Shown here in pieces: positions 45,505 to 55,769 of a stretch of DNA of 64,000 nt. This DNA comes from Tritrichomonas musculus (lineage: Eukaryota; Parabasalia; Tritrichomonadida; Tritrichomonadidae): positions 6,929,501 to 6,993,500 of the forward strand of contig JAPFFF010000005.1 in assembly GCA_039105265.1 (NCBI GenBank), given 5' to 3'. The position numbers were made by a program, and so were the translations under genes. How positions within the stretch are numbered: position 1 is the stretch's first letter; each line of letters starts with the position of its first letter. A model generated the notes under the pieces. The model worked only from the letters and a program-made list of their open reading frames with translations. It ran no database searches and had not been told where the DNA came from.

Positions 45505-46749
45505 TCAAAGATGAAATTGATTTTGTGGAATATTTTGATTCAGAATTGGTTGAAAAGAATTTTGTTGAATTGGATTTTGTATGATTTGATTTTGAATTAA
45601 ATTTTGCTGAGTTTGATTTTGTTCAATTAAATTTGGCTGTGTTTGATTTTGAATTAAATTTGGTTGAATTTGATTTTGATTTAAATTTGGCTGAGTTTGA
45701 TTTTGATTTAAATTTGGCTGAGTTTGATTTTGATTTAAATTTGGCTGAATTTGATTTTGATTTAAATTTGGCTGAGTTTGATTTTGATTTAAATTTTGTT
45801 GTGTTGGATTTGGTTGAACTTGATTTTGTCCTTGATTAAGATTTTGATTTATTATTGGAGTTGGAATGGACCATTTATGTCCAATTGTCACTCTGTTTGC
45901 AATCAGAGTTTTCAGTGACAAATCCCATCCCAAAACCTCGCATAAATCTTTTGCAAAGACTTGGCAATCGCCAGGAATGAACCAATCTCTGTCTGACGAG
46001 AAATTGAACTTCCTTGAGTTTTTGACCATTGTTTTATTGATCAGAAAACGAGGGACATCGTGATTAACTTTTCCTGGAAGAGAAGCGAAAGGATAAACTT
46101 CGAGTGAAGTTCCTGCAATTATCAAAAGATCAGCTTTTTCAAAGTCAATTGGAAATTGGTCAAAGAATTCATCAGGAAGGTCTTCATGGAAAAAAACAAC
46201 GTCAGGTTTTATTAAACTCGATCCGCAAGAAGTGCAAACAGGGCATATAGCATTTTCTATTGTTGCATTTGGGTTTGCTAGGTTTGCATTCATTTGAGGT
46301 ATGCAATAACCAATTGGATATTCTTTTCCACATTTCAAGCAATGGCATTTATCAAGGACTCCATGAGCATGGATAGCTTTTTCATCAGGAACACCCGCTA
46401 ATTTTTCAAGTCCATCAATGTTTTGAGTGTAACATCGTAATAATAAATTATGTGAATATAGAAGACTTATTAGAAAATGGAATTGCGTGGGAAGAGCCGC
46501 AGCTGTTGCTGGCCACATTTTGCTAAAAATCCACCAAAAAGGTTTCGGATCCTTTTCAAAAACTTCTAATTGAAAAACAAATGTTGGATCATGATGATGT
46601 AATTCGGCAACGTTTTTTATTGAAGCATAAAGACCAACTTGTGGTGATCTAAAGTCAGGAATACCTGATGCAACTGATATTCCAGCTCCAGCCATCACAA
46701 TGACATTATGAATGTTTCCAGATGTGATTAGTTCAACAAGTTTTTCCAT
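45505..46749 (-). CDS. Class I-type sirtuin with N/Q-rich repeat tail
   Basis: 414 residues from ATG 46749. The Sir2 core (about 1-290) has GAGIS (21-25), GIPDFRS (29-35), TQNID (108-112), catalytic His129 in HAHG, zinc Cys in CHCLKC (137/140) and CPVCTSC (172/175), and GTSLEVYPFASL. All residues for NAD-dependent deacylation are present. Residues about 300-414 are almost only N, Q, P, L, T and I in 9-residue units (TQPNLNQNQ). TCATTTTC lies 13-20 bp before the ATG and resembles the trichomonad initiator. The core length matches SIRT2/Hst2-type enzymes. The tail is unusual and resembles prion-like low-complexity domains. It may direct localisation or condensation; that is inference. Confidence 0.92.
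   Translation of the reverse strand: MEKLVELITSGNIHNVIVMAGAGISVASGIPDFRSPQVGLYASIKNVAELHHHDPTFVFQLEVFEKDPKPFWWIFSKMWPATAAALPTQFHFLISLLYSHNLLLRCYTQNIDGLEKLAGVPDEKAIHAHGVLDKCHCLKCGKEYPIGYCIPQMNANLANPNATIENAICPVCTSCGSSLIKPDVVFFHEDLPDEFFDQFPIDFEKADLLIIAGTSLEVYPFASLPGKVNHDVPRFLINKTMVKNSRKFNFSSDRDWFIPGDCQVFAKDLCEVLGWDLSLKTLIANRVTIGHKWSIPTPIINQNLNQGQNQVQPNPTQQNLNQNQTQPNLNQNQIQPNLNQNQTQPNLNQNQTQPNLNQNQIQPNLIQNQTQPNLIEQNQTQQNLIQNQIIQNPIQQNSFQPILNQNIPQNQFHL
45630..45840 (-). repeat. 27-bp coding minisatellite in the sirtuin tail
   Basis: About seven tandem copies of a 27-bp unit encode TQPNLNQNQ or IQPNLNQNQ. The period is a multiple of three, so copy-number change preserves the frame. Flanking units are degenerate (for example TQQNLIQNQ). 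Confidence 0.85.
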
Positions 46750-47331
46750 GATTAGAAAATGATTTTTATATTAACAAAATAATAGATAGAATTTTGAATT
46801 ATATCAGAAATTTCTGAAGATTACGTTTTAAAAAAATATTGAAAATGATTCAATTCATCTTATTAAATTTGAAAGAATAAATTATTTTATTGAATTAGCA
46901 AACTGAAAAAATTGTAATTAAAAATTTTTATTTAGCTAGGGGAAAAATTATATTTATCTCAAAAAATTATTGATTATTATTTATTTATTTTTATTTTTAA
47001 AATATTTTATATTGATCGAATACTAAATATCATGTTTTTTATTAATAATTATTCAAAAAAAAAAAAAAATGAAATTATGTAGTCTTTGAAATAAAATGAT
47101 GGATATTCTGATGATCCAAATTTAATAATACGTAAACTATAAAATTTGATTATTTTAATGAAAATAAAACCCAAATGTAAACGAAATTAAAATATTAGAT
47201 TGGAATATTGCAATTTGAATTAGCAGTCCTCTTTAAATTATTAAAGTTAAACATTTAACATTTAAATAAATTGAAAAATCCTTTCTATCATCTTTAATTT
47301 TTTGTTTTGGAAAGATGAATATTACAATAAC
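46750..47331. other. AT-rich DNA, start of the gene-free accessory region
   Basis: About 580 bp with no recognisable gene or repeat. From here to the end of the window no intact host gene is seen. Confidence 0.55.
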
Positions 47332-47447
47332 AAATAAGCTAAGCTTGTAAAATATACCCAAATGTAAAAAAAAGACCTGGTCTTGGTGATTCTTTCTGGT
47401 CTTTTGGCGATTTTAATAAATCTTTTAAAAAGTTATTTCTTATGAAT

Positions 47448-49382
47448 TATAGTTGGTGGAAAAAACTGCGTTTTGAGGACAAAACTATGTTTTCTCGATG
47501 AATATTCAATATTTTTTAATAAAAGTTATATATAATCACATTTCATATTAATACAAATCTATATACAGGTTTTTATCAATTTTATTGAACTTAAACTTTG
47601 ATAATATTATAAGAAAAATTATTTTATAACATCAACATTTTTTTAATATTTCCTAATTTTTAAATTATCGCTTGGATATACTATAAAATGGATAAAATAT
47701 TTTTTAACAAATGTTGTTCAGTAAGGAAAAAAAATCGATTTTTAAAAGATTTTTTAATATTCACTTCACCACTATAATTCTTTTTATATCACATTTCAGT
47801 TTTTATATAGGAAAATGGCTTTTTAAAAACGCATTTTCATTTCATTAAAACATATTATTGTTTAATGATATCCTGCTAATACTTTATTGATAAAATAAAA
47901 TTACTGAAAAAGTCCTTTGATAATAAGATAAATTGTTTTTAATATTTTTTTTTATTACTTTTTTTATCAGCTTAAATTTCACTATGATAGATTTATCAAC
48001 CAAATTTACTACTAATATAATATATATCTATATATTATATATTATCAGATTTTAATAATAAATTCTCTGTAAATTACTTCCTCATGTTAGAAATTAAATT
48101 GCAACTTTAGTTAAAAATATCATTGATTATACATAATGTGTATGGAATTTTCGTATAACAATTATAAAATATATATAATATTGGTATCTATATGTTTTTA
48201 CACAGTCAAATCTGGCAAATCATTTATAGGTCACTTGGTTGAAAAGATGAAGAATCAAAATTAATCTACTTTATTTTTTTCTATCAAAGAATTAAATTGA
48301 TCTAAATTTTTGTAGAAATGAATAATATTCAAATATAAATATGAATATGATATTATCATTCAATGATATATTATATTTGTCATTTTTGGGAAGATGATTA
48401 AAAATTTATTTTGTGTGCTTTTCTCGCGGAACAAGTGTCATCGTATAAATTTATCTATATATATTTATTATTGACATGTAATGTTATCCTAAATATTAAA
48501 GTTATTAAATATTTCTTTTTAAAAATTCTTACAAAACTTGGTTTTAATTTATATTCAAAAAACACTAATATTTTTAGACATAATCAATATTTGATTATAA
48601 TATTTATAATATACATGTTACTTTTGATATTATAAATATTTTCACTTCAAAAAATGCAATTTACTATTTTTTTCCTAATGAAAAATTAGTTTTTTCAAAT
48701 TTTTTTGAAAGTATTTTTTAGCATGAATAACTTGATGGTTATTAAAGATATAATAATTTTAACATTCTATTTATTATTTTAATAGAATGATATATAATAT
48801 CTATTTCTTTAATAATGATAATCATTTAGATATATCGAGGAAAATGGTTTTTTGTTTCACTTAGCATTTGAAAAGAAAAAAAAATTCATTTTCAACTAAA
48901 ATTTTAAAAAAAAATAAACTTTTCAGTAATTTTATTTTATCAATAAAGTATTAGCAGGATATCATTAAACAATAATATGTTTTAATGAAATGAAAATGCG
49001 TTTTTAAAAAGCCATTTTCCTATATAAAAACTGAAATGTGATATAAAAAGAATTATAGTGGTGAAGTGAATATTAAAAAATCTTTTAAAAATCGATTTTT
49101 TTTCCTTACTGAACAACATTTGTTAAAAAATATTTTATCCATTTTATAGTATATCCAAGCGATAATTTAAAAATTAGGAAATATTAAAAAAATGTTGATG
49201 TTATAAAATAATTTTTCTTATAATATTATCAAAGTTTAAGTTCAATAAAATTGATAAAAACCTGTATATAGATTTGTATTAATATGAAATGTGATTATAT
49301 ATAACTTTTATTAAAAAATATTGAATATTCATCGAGAAAACATAGTTTTGTCCTCAAAACGCAGTTTTTTCCACCAACTATA
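47448..49382. repeat. Long inverted repeat: two 463-bp arms around a 1.0-kb spacer
   Basis: The left arm (47448-47910) and right arm (48920-49382) are the same length and were identical over every block I compared by eye, for example AAAACTGCGTTTTGAGGAC against the right end. The outer ends are TATAGTTGGTGGAAAAAACT in inverted orientation. The spacer 47911-48919 is AT-rich and non-coding. The structure could be a long-TIR MITE or a fold-back element. A transcript through it would form a very long hairpin. Confidence 0.92.
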
Positions 49383-49471
49383 TTAAATAAAATGATTAAA
49401 TGATATTTGATTAAATAATAATTCAATTTACGAATCAACATTCAATAAATTCAATGAATTTATTTAATTAC

Positions 49472-49575
49472 TCGGCTATATATATTCATAAAAATATAAA
49501 TACTATTAATATTTCAATGCATTATTTATTATTCGGCTATATATATTCATAAAAATAAAAATACTATTAATATTT
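49472..49575 (+). repeat. 61-bp tandem duplication
   Basis: TCGGCTATATATATTCATAA followed by AAATACTATTAATATTT-like sequence occurs at 49472 and again at 49533 with small differences. It lies inside the 2.8-kb element, outside the inverted arms. Confidence 0.7.
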
Positions 49576-49794
49576 TAAATACATTTTATATCGGTATATA
49601 TTTAAAATATGAATGAAAAAAAATTTATTTTCAATTGAAAAAATGCTTTTATTGATTTCATTATATATTTATATCTTTTTTTTTTATTTATTTTATAAAT
49701 GATATTTTGAAAGCTTTACAAATCACCATCGCCAAAAAAACCGTTTTGGTGATCTCCAAAATATATGTAAACTATTCAAAATTGAATGCTGTCG

Positions 49795-49821
49795 CCAAAA
49801 GCCCAAGACCTGGGCTTTTGG
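49795..49821. other. GC-rich perfect hairpin (11-bp stem, 5-base loop)
   Basis: CCAAAAGCCCA, loop AGACC, TGGGCTTTTGG. The related words GGTCTTGG and CTTTTGGCGA occur in inverted orientation near the left end of the same element (47375-47410), so it belongs to the subterminal repeats of the 2.8-kb element. Confidence 0.7.
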
Positions 49822-50215
49822 TGAAATCGGTTATTTGGCTTTTCATCGTCAATATAAATGAGCTTTTTATTATTATTTTATATGATATATTATACAAATC
49901 ATACAATTATTCTGTAATATTCAAAAAATAACAATTTTTTACTGAGAAAATCTTATCGATTATTAATATGACTTTTGATAAAACTCATTTAATTCCTCTT
50001 TCAAATAATTCAATGGTTTATGACAATAATAAATACTAATAAAATTTATTTAACAATAATATGGTTACATTTGGTGATTTTTAAAACCCAAAAAACGTTT
50101 ATTTCACCAAATTTACAAGCTTAAATAAGCCAACTGGAAAAAAGAATAGTATCATTATCCAATAAAGTTAAATATTAAAAAAAATAGAAATCAATCTATT
50201 TTGTTTTAGCAAAAC

Positions 50216-50563
50216 CAGACCTCTGGGCATGACTCAATCTCTGTTAAAAAATACTGATATTCTAAATATAGATCAAGATTCGTGCATGTATTAAAATATC
50301 ATATTATTATAAAGATTCTGGCGCTAGATTTTGATATAATATTGATTTATTTTGACCTTACTCGCGTACAAAAAGGTGAATTTTGATCGTTTTGGAAAGG
50401 CATATTTTTTATTTTCCTCATATTTGTTTATAATATTACTATTTTCTTATCCACATTCATTTGTAGATTATTATAATATAATTATTATATTAAAATATCA
50501 AAATTCCCTAATCAAAAAGTGAAAAATAAAAAATTAAACGGTCGTTTGATGTCCAGAGGTCTG
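50216..50563. mobile_element. Small TIR element, about 348 bp
   Basis: The left end CAGACCTCTGGGCAT and the right end (reverse complement) CAGACCTCTGGACAT match at 14 of 15 positions, with non-coding AT-rich DNA between. Ends beginning CAG suggest hAT, but I could not find a convincing 8-bp target duplication. Confidence 0.5.
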
Positions 50564-50700
50564 TAAAACCTAAACTTTTGAAAAGAAAACAACATAAATA
50601 TTTTCATATGTTTTAAAAATATTGAATTATCTTTTTATTCCTACGATGAGTATTCTTTATTTATTCTCATTGAAATTAATATACTTATCTTTATAATTAT

Positions 50701-51665
50701 ATTAGAGCTCGGAGAAAAAGGGATTTCCTTTTTGAAAATAAAGAATTATATTTATAAAACATATTTATTTTGATGTGTATAAGTTATATCTGAAAGCATA
50801 CACTTTTTCGAAAAAAAATTGTTTTTTAAAAAAAAAGTGACTTTTTTATAAAAAGGTTTATTTTTGAATATTTTTTTTTTTATAAAAAAAAAGCTTCTTT
50901 GCGAAAAGTTTTTGTGTGTGCAAAAAGTAAAATCATATCAATAAGTTTCGATCATTTCAAATAAAAAATTTAATTAAAATCATAAATTCCTTTCGAAATA
51001 TAAATTGAGAGAAAAAATTTAGTTAACAAGAATTTCAAAGAATTATTTAATAAAAACATATATTTAGATATTATTCAAATCATAAAGAATGATATTTTAT
51101 GTATAAATTATAAAGTACTCGTAATCATTGCTTATGATCAAACTATATTCAAAATTTGAAGCATTCTAATGATATAGAAAATATCATTTGCTTCATTAAG
51201 CTGTGAGGCACTTTTCAATCTTAAATGATGCTTTTGATGCAGACAGTTTAAATCGGGAATGAAAATAATAGTTTTGTCCTCAAAATGTAGTTTTTTCCAC
51301 CAATTATAACGTTTTTTTTTTTAATATGAATAAATAACGTATTCAAAAATCAAAATCAAATAATACATTTATAAGATCTTGTTTTTTTTAAAAGAAAATC
51401 TATATTAAAAAAAATTGTTCATATAAAAAAGACTTGGTGTTTTGAAAAAAGAAAATTATTTCGCAAAAAAAAGATCATTTTAAGAAGTATTTTTCTTTTT
51501 AAAAAGAAAACAAATTTTTTAAACGAAAAAATTATTTCACAAAAAAATGTTTTTACAGACAAACCTTTTTCTTTTCGAAAAAAAATGGATTTTTAAAACA
51601 TATGGATCTTAATGATATGAAAAAGTTTTGTAAATATGGAAATTCCTTTTTCGCCGATCTCTATT
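50701..51665. mobile_element. Possible TIR element, about 965 bp
   Basis: The left end region TAGAGCTCGGAGAAAAAGG (from 50703) and the right end reverse complement TAGAGATCGGCGAAAAAGG (to 51663) share 17 of 19 bases, and the match continues into ATTTCC. TAATTAT occurs on both sides (50694-50700 and 51665-51671) and may be a target duplication, though its register is ambiguous. The interior is rich in A and T runs and contains a 41-bp fragment of another repeat at 51268-51308. Confidence 0.45.
51268..51308. repeat. Third copy of the inverted-repeat terminus
   Basis: 41 bp matching 49342-49382 with three differences, containing AGTTTTGTCCTCAAAATG and TTTTTTCCACCAATTATA. No partner arm was found nearby, so this is a solo or truncated end of the same repeat family. 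Confidence 0.75.
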
Positions 51666-51671
51666 AATTAT

Positions 51672-52584
51672 GGATTACAGAATGTATTTCTATGTGTCAA
51701 AAAACACTTAATTGTATAAAAAATCTTGAAATAAAGATTATTAATATATATTTTACTCTATATATATTTTAGGTTCCATTATATATTTTATATTATATAA
51801 ATGTATTTTAAAATATTTTATATTTATTTGTATATCTTCATTTTTTTTAACAAAAAAAATTGAGGCAAAAATCTCCCTTTATATAACTGTAAATATTTTT
51901 TAGAAAATAAATAGATATTTCATATCACATTTCGTTGCAGCTACTCTGCAATTTCAACTTTTGATGATTTTTTAATCTCGTTTTTAAAATCTATATTTTG
52001 TAAATAGAATTTCAAATCTATAATATTTTTTAATCCAATTTTAAATCACAATGATTTTCATCGAATTTCAACAATAAATAATTTAAGAAATAAGGTTTTG
52101 CATAAATGTACGTTAGCCTTGGGAATTGAATCCCCTTTCAATTTCGTTTCAATTTTTTGAGAAGAATTCAATAATTTGCATATTAATGTACGTGAAAGAA
52201 ATTGCAAAAAACAAGTTCTTACACTTGATTATGCTCAAGAGTATAAGTATAGTTATATATTTAATTTCATCTGCCTACCATTAAAACCTCAAATTATTTG
52301 CAATAGTTTTTTATTTATTTGTTTATTTTGCACATATTAAACCAATAAAAAACAGTTAAACAGATAAAATTCTAAATAAAATATTTTTTAATTATTTTTA
52401 TATTTTAATAATTATGATGATGAAGATACTAATCATTTTTTGGAATTTGATTATCGTTATCTAAATTCTCTATTAATTCTCTGACATTTGGAAATGCATT
52501 TTTCTCCAAAAAATTTATGCTTTGTTCGAATTGAAATGAAAAAATCCCAAGAAAATCAGATTTATGTGAAAAAATAGTTGCCAT
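51672..52584. other. AT-rich DNA, no gene seen
   Basis: About 900 bp downstream of the broken hAT transposase (minus strand). The motif TTGCAT(A)AATGTACGT-like occurs at about 52091 and 52176 (direct). No gene or clear element end was recognised. Confidence 0.5.
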
Positions 52585-53851
52585 TCAAATCACCATTTCT
52601 GCATCAATAAGGTCATCCTTCATTTTATTTGAAGCAGCATCCACCATGTAAGAAAGGCCTCCAAAAAGCTTTTCTACCGGAGCTTCACTACAATGAATAC
52701 TCAATATCATGCATGCTACATTTGACAATTCGTTGTCATTCATTTTCCAATAAATAAATGGTTCCATTCTATATTTATAGCCTTGATTAAGATTATCTTT
52801 AAATTTATTTCTAATGATGGTGGTCAATCTCATATTAAAAGATCTACAAAATTTTTTAATTCCTCTTATTCCATTGTCATAATAGTATTCTTTATCTTCT
52901 TCATTACATTGGTTTTAAAATAATGATCCATCAGATGTTAGCAAAAATGCTGCTAAAGATACAACCAAGTTGTCATTTTTAACATATGTTTTCAATAATT
53001 CAAGTAATATATCTTTTGCTTTTTGGTTATTTAATGCATTTAATTTGGAAATTGTGCTAAATAGTTTTATAAAAACGAATTCAATGCGCATATTGCCATC
53101 TTCCATGCTGATAATGAAAGATGTAAACGGTGGTTTTTATTTTTTTCAACAATCTTAAAGCCATTTTTATGTTTAAAGTTATTTGATAATTCGGTTTATT
53201 TTTACCAAACTGATTTGCAATGGCTCTCAATGAACAATGACAATTACCATATTGCCTGTAAATAGGCTTCAATAAATTATATCTACAGGCCTTTTTATTG
53301 GCGGAAAAATTATCTGAACAAATGGAACAAATAGTTTTTTGGTGAATCGTAAGACTTTGAATGCACTCATTCAAAATATTCGCTATGTTCTTTGAATTTT
53401 CAGATTTTACATATCTTGTTGAAAAATAAGCATAACCATATCTAGAAAATAAAAATATAGAAACATAATCGTGTTTAAACCTAGATGTACCATCTATCAT
53501 AATAGAAATATATTTTGAATGTAAGTTTTCTAAAGAGTGTTGAAAAATAATTCTTGAATAATCGATTATCATTGATCTAAGCATTTTTGTACTAGGTATA
53601 ACGAAATTAGTATTTAATAAATTGCAAAAAAATTTTAAAAATTGATTTTCAATGGCATTCAACGGAATCATTTTAAAAGATATCCAGTTTAGCAAATATA
53701 TCAATGCATTCGACATTTGAATTTGATTTTGATGATAACAATAATGATTCCAACATGCTAATTTTGAATGAAAAATTGATCCACATCGGGAGAATTTTGA
53801 TATAAAAAAATGTGGAGTGTCTTCTTTAATTTGGATTTCTTTGCAAAACAT
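52585..53851 (-). pseudogene. Broken hAT-like transposase
   Basis: Read on the minus strand in three pieces: 53851-53081, 53106-52915 and 52833-52585. The last two are in the same frame, separated by an in-frame TAA at about 52915; a frameshift near 53090 separates the first. The N-terminal piece has ISIMIDGTSRFKHDYVSIF and CSDNFSANKKACRYNLL, like the RNase H-like core of hAT transposases. The C-terminal piece has ELSNVACMILSIHCSEAPVE then KLFGGLSYM, matching the hAT dimerisation domain. The element is inactive. It could be a source family for the hAT-type MITE at 12991, but the termini were not matched. Confidence 0.72.
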
Positions 53852-53888
53852 TGGAACTTTGTAATAATTGATAACTTGATACCAATCA

Positions 53889-54240
53889 GTGTTATTTAAC
53901 CTTTACTTTTTGTACAAACCATGGTATACAGCCTAACGATCAAAAAGTACCATTGTATGTACCATGGTACTTTCAATTCAATTTTTGAATATATCTATTT
54001 TTTCGTATCTTGGCTTTTAAATAATAAATAACAATAACTTTAATAAATTAATAAATAATAATAATTTGCATAAACAAAAATACATTTTTATTTAATGAAT
54101 CATGCTTCTTGTATTTTTTATTGAAATAACGATCAAAAAAAATTTTTTTCAGTTAAAAATTTTAAAGATTATTGTTATAATAACAACTCGAAAACAAATG
54201 ATCAAACAATAATGAATTATCAGAAATAAACAACATGCGA
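53889..54240. mobile_element. Possible 352-bp insertion flanked by 10-bp direct repeats
   Basis: ATACCAATCA occurs exactly at 53879-53888 and 54241-54250. The enclosed DNA starts GTGTTATTTAACC and ends with sequence whose reverse complement contains TGTTGTTTATTT, a weak terminal similarity. It contains the palindromes TACCATGGTA and GTACCATGGTAC. The insertion would lie just upstream of the hAT pseudogene. Confidence 0.35.
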
Positions 54241-54317
54241 ATACCAATCAATTGCACTGAGAATTTTTGAGGAATTAAGTAAAGAAAACTCAATATTCAT
54301 CATAAATATTCCCATAT

Positions 54318-54690
54318 TATCATTTTCAAAATTGTTATTCTCAAGTTGTTATCCACAGATTACTTATTCTCACGTCATTTATTCTCAAATTACTTGTTCT
54401 CAGGATGTTATTCGCAGATTACTACTTTCAAATTTCCATTCTCAGACTACTATTCTCAGTTTACTGTTTTTCAATTACTATTCTATGATCACTATCTCTC
54501 AGGTTATTATTCTTACTATTCATAGGTTCTTATTCTCAATTTACTCTTTTCAAATTAATATTCTCAGATTATTGTTTTTTTGTTATAATCCTCAGATTAG
54601 CTATTCTCGTGCTATTTTTTCTCAGATTACTTGCTCGCATGATGTTATTCTCAGTTTCCTATTTCCAAATTGATATCCTCAAACTGCATG
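54318..54690 (+). repeat. Degenerate minisatellite, unit about ATTACTATTCTCAG
   Basis: Roughly 20 imperfect copies of a 14-18-bp unit ending TTCTCAG or TTCTCAA. A longer block recurs about 240 bp apart (54354 onward and 54593 onward, both ending GATGTTATTC.CAG). A 113-residue open frame across it is only the translation of the repeat. Confidence 0.8.
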
Positions 54691-55495
54691 TAATTGGTGC
54701 CAAAGTCATTGAAAATAGTTACCGTTCTATTCAAAAATAAAAACGGTTGATAATTGAAAAAGCTGACATGTCTCTTTTGAAAATAGTTTTTCTCAAAAAG
54801 AGGATAGGGTGTATTTGTTTTCAAAAAGTGGGCACCTTGCTGGTTAAGTAACTAGCAAGCCTTGCCAGAAAATAATACTCTTATTTTATTTATAATCATG
54901 TTATATTAATTAAAATAATTAATGATTACTATTCAGTAGTTTTTGTAGAGTTATAATGAAAATTTTGTTATTTTTTAATATTGGTTTATTTAATCCAATA
55001 TTGACATTTATTAATTTATTTTTTGTTTTCAAATTCGAGTTTTTACGTTATTCAAAATATATAATAATATTTTTGCAATGTAGAAATGGAAATATATATA
55101 AAAATAAAAAATAAAAATTGAATGATTTACAAATTATTTTTTCTGAGACGGAAAAACCTTATTAAGAAATTTCAAAGGTGCTGACGCTAACTTCACTAAA
55201 ATTTTGAATTATTAAAATATTTATATCTTTTGAAATATAAGAATAAATATATAATATACTTATTGCATATTATATTATAATATTTAAATATTTATATATA
55301 TCTACTTTTAAGTCGAGATGCTAGATATTGGTGTCTAAAAATCCAATTTAAATCATCCGTTGAAAAACAGCTATCTCGACATATGCACAACGCAAGAAAA
55401 CAAAATGTATAATATATAAAATTATATTATATTACTATATTTATTATAAACTTTAATTTTGTCAAAATTATATATATTATGAGAAAAATAAAAGG
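54691..55495. other. AT-rich DNA with one imperfect hairpin
   Basis: No gene seen. A 10-bp hairpin with one mismatch lies at 54836-54859: CTTGCTGGTT, loop AAGT, AACTAGCAAG. The flanking GGCA and TGCC may extend it. It could be a small MITE end. Confidence 0.5.
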
Positions 55496-55554
55496 GTTAG
55501 TAGGCCTTATTTTTTTATAGTATTTGTGATGTAAAAAAAATAAGGCCTACTAAC
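55496..55554. repeat. Strong hairpin, about 22-bp arms
   Basis: GTTAGTAGGCCTTATTTTTT (from 55496) and its reverse complement ending AAGGCCTACTAAC (to 55554), with about 15 bases between. This could be the remnant of a very small inverted-repeat element or a structured RNA. No gene abuts it. Confidence 0.8.
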
Positions 55555-55769
55555 AGTTAATGCAATTTTATTATTTTACTTTAATTTATAATAGTATCTT
55601 AAAATATTAATAATATAAAATAATATGCTACCTAATAAAAATATAAAGTTATACTTATTTATAAATTAACTGTCCTTATAACTTTTTGTGCATCGCATTC
55701 AATTATTTTGTTATAGATTTGAATTGATTTAAATCAACGTGTTTTTGATTCATTCAATTTTTTTATCTA

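Larger units (their letters stand above)
47341..50122. mobile_element. Non-autonomous TIR element, 2.8 kb, 9-bp target duplication
   Basis: The left end is AAGCTTGTAAAATATACCC and the right end (reverse complement) AAGCTTGTAAATTTGG. Both ends also carry CCAAATGTAA a little further in (left about 47358; right about 50060). Flanks are AAATAAGCT (47332-47340) and AAATAAGCC (50123-50131), 8 of 9 identical. A 9-bp duplication suits a Mutator-type element. No transposase frame is present inside; short ORFs at 48411 and 49707 have no family character. The interior contains the long inverted repeat described separately, possibly a nested element. Confidence 0.6.

Noticed and set aside
45633-45839. 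Plus-strand ORF with EFDFDLNLA repeats
   Set aside because: It is the antisense translation of the 27-bp N/Q repeat in the sirtuin gene.
48411-48635. 74-residue ORF in the spacer of the long inverted repeat
   Set aside because: Composition is typical of random AT-rich DNA (Ile/Leu/Tyr runs). It could suggest a membrane peptide, but there is no supporting motif.
49707-49931. 74-residue ORF near the right end of the 2.8-kb element
   Set aside because: It overlaps subterminal hairpin repeats and has no family character.
50208-50571. 8-bp target duplication around the CAGACCTCTGG element
   Set aside because: The flanks AGCAAAAC and TAAAACCT share only AAAAC in a shifted register, which is not convincing.
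54332-54673. 113-residue hydrophobic ORF
   Set aside because: It is the translation of the TTCTCAG minisatellite.
54318-54690. Possible CRISPR-like array
   Set aside because: Units are short, diverged and contiguous with no unique spacers, and the genome is eukaryotic.
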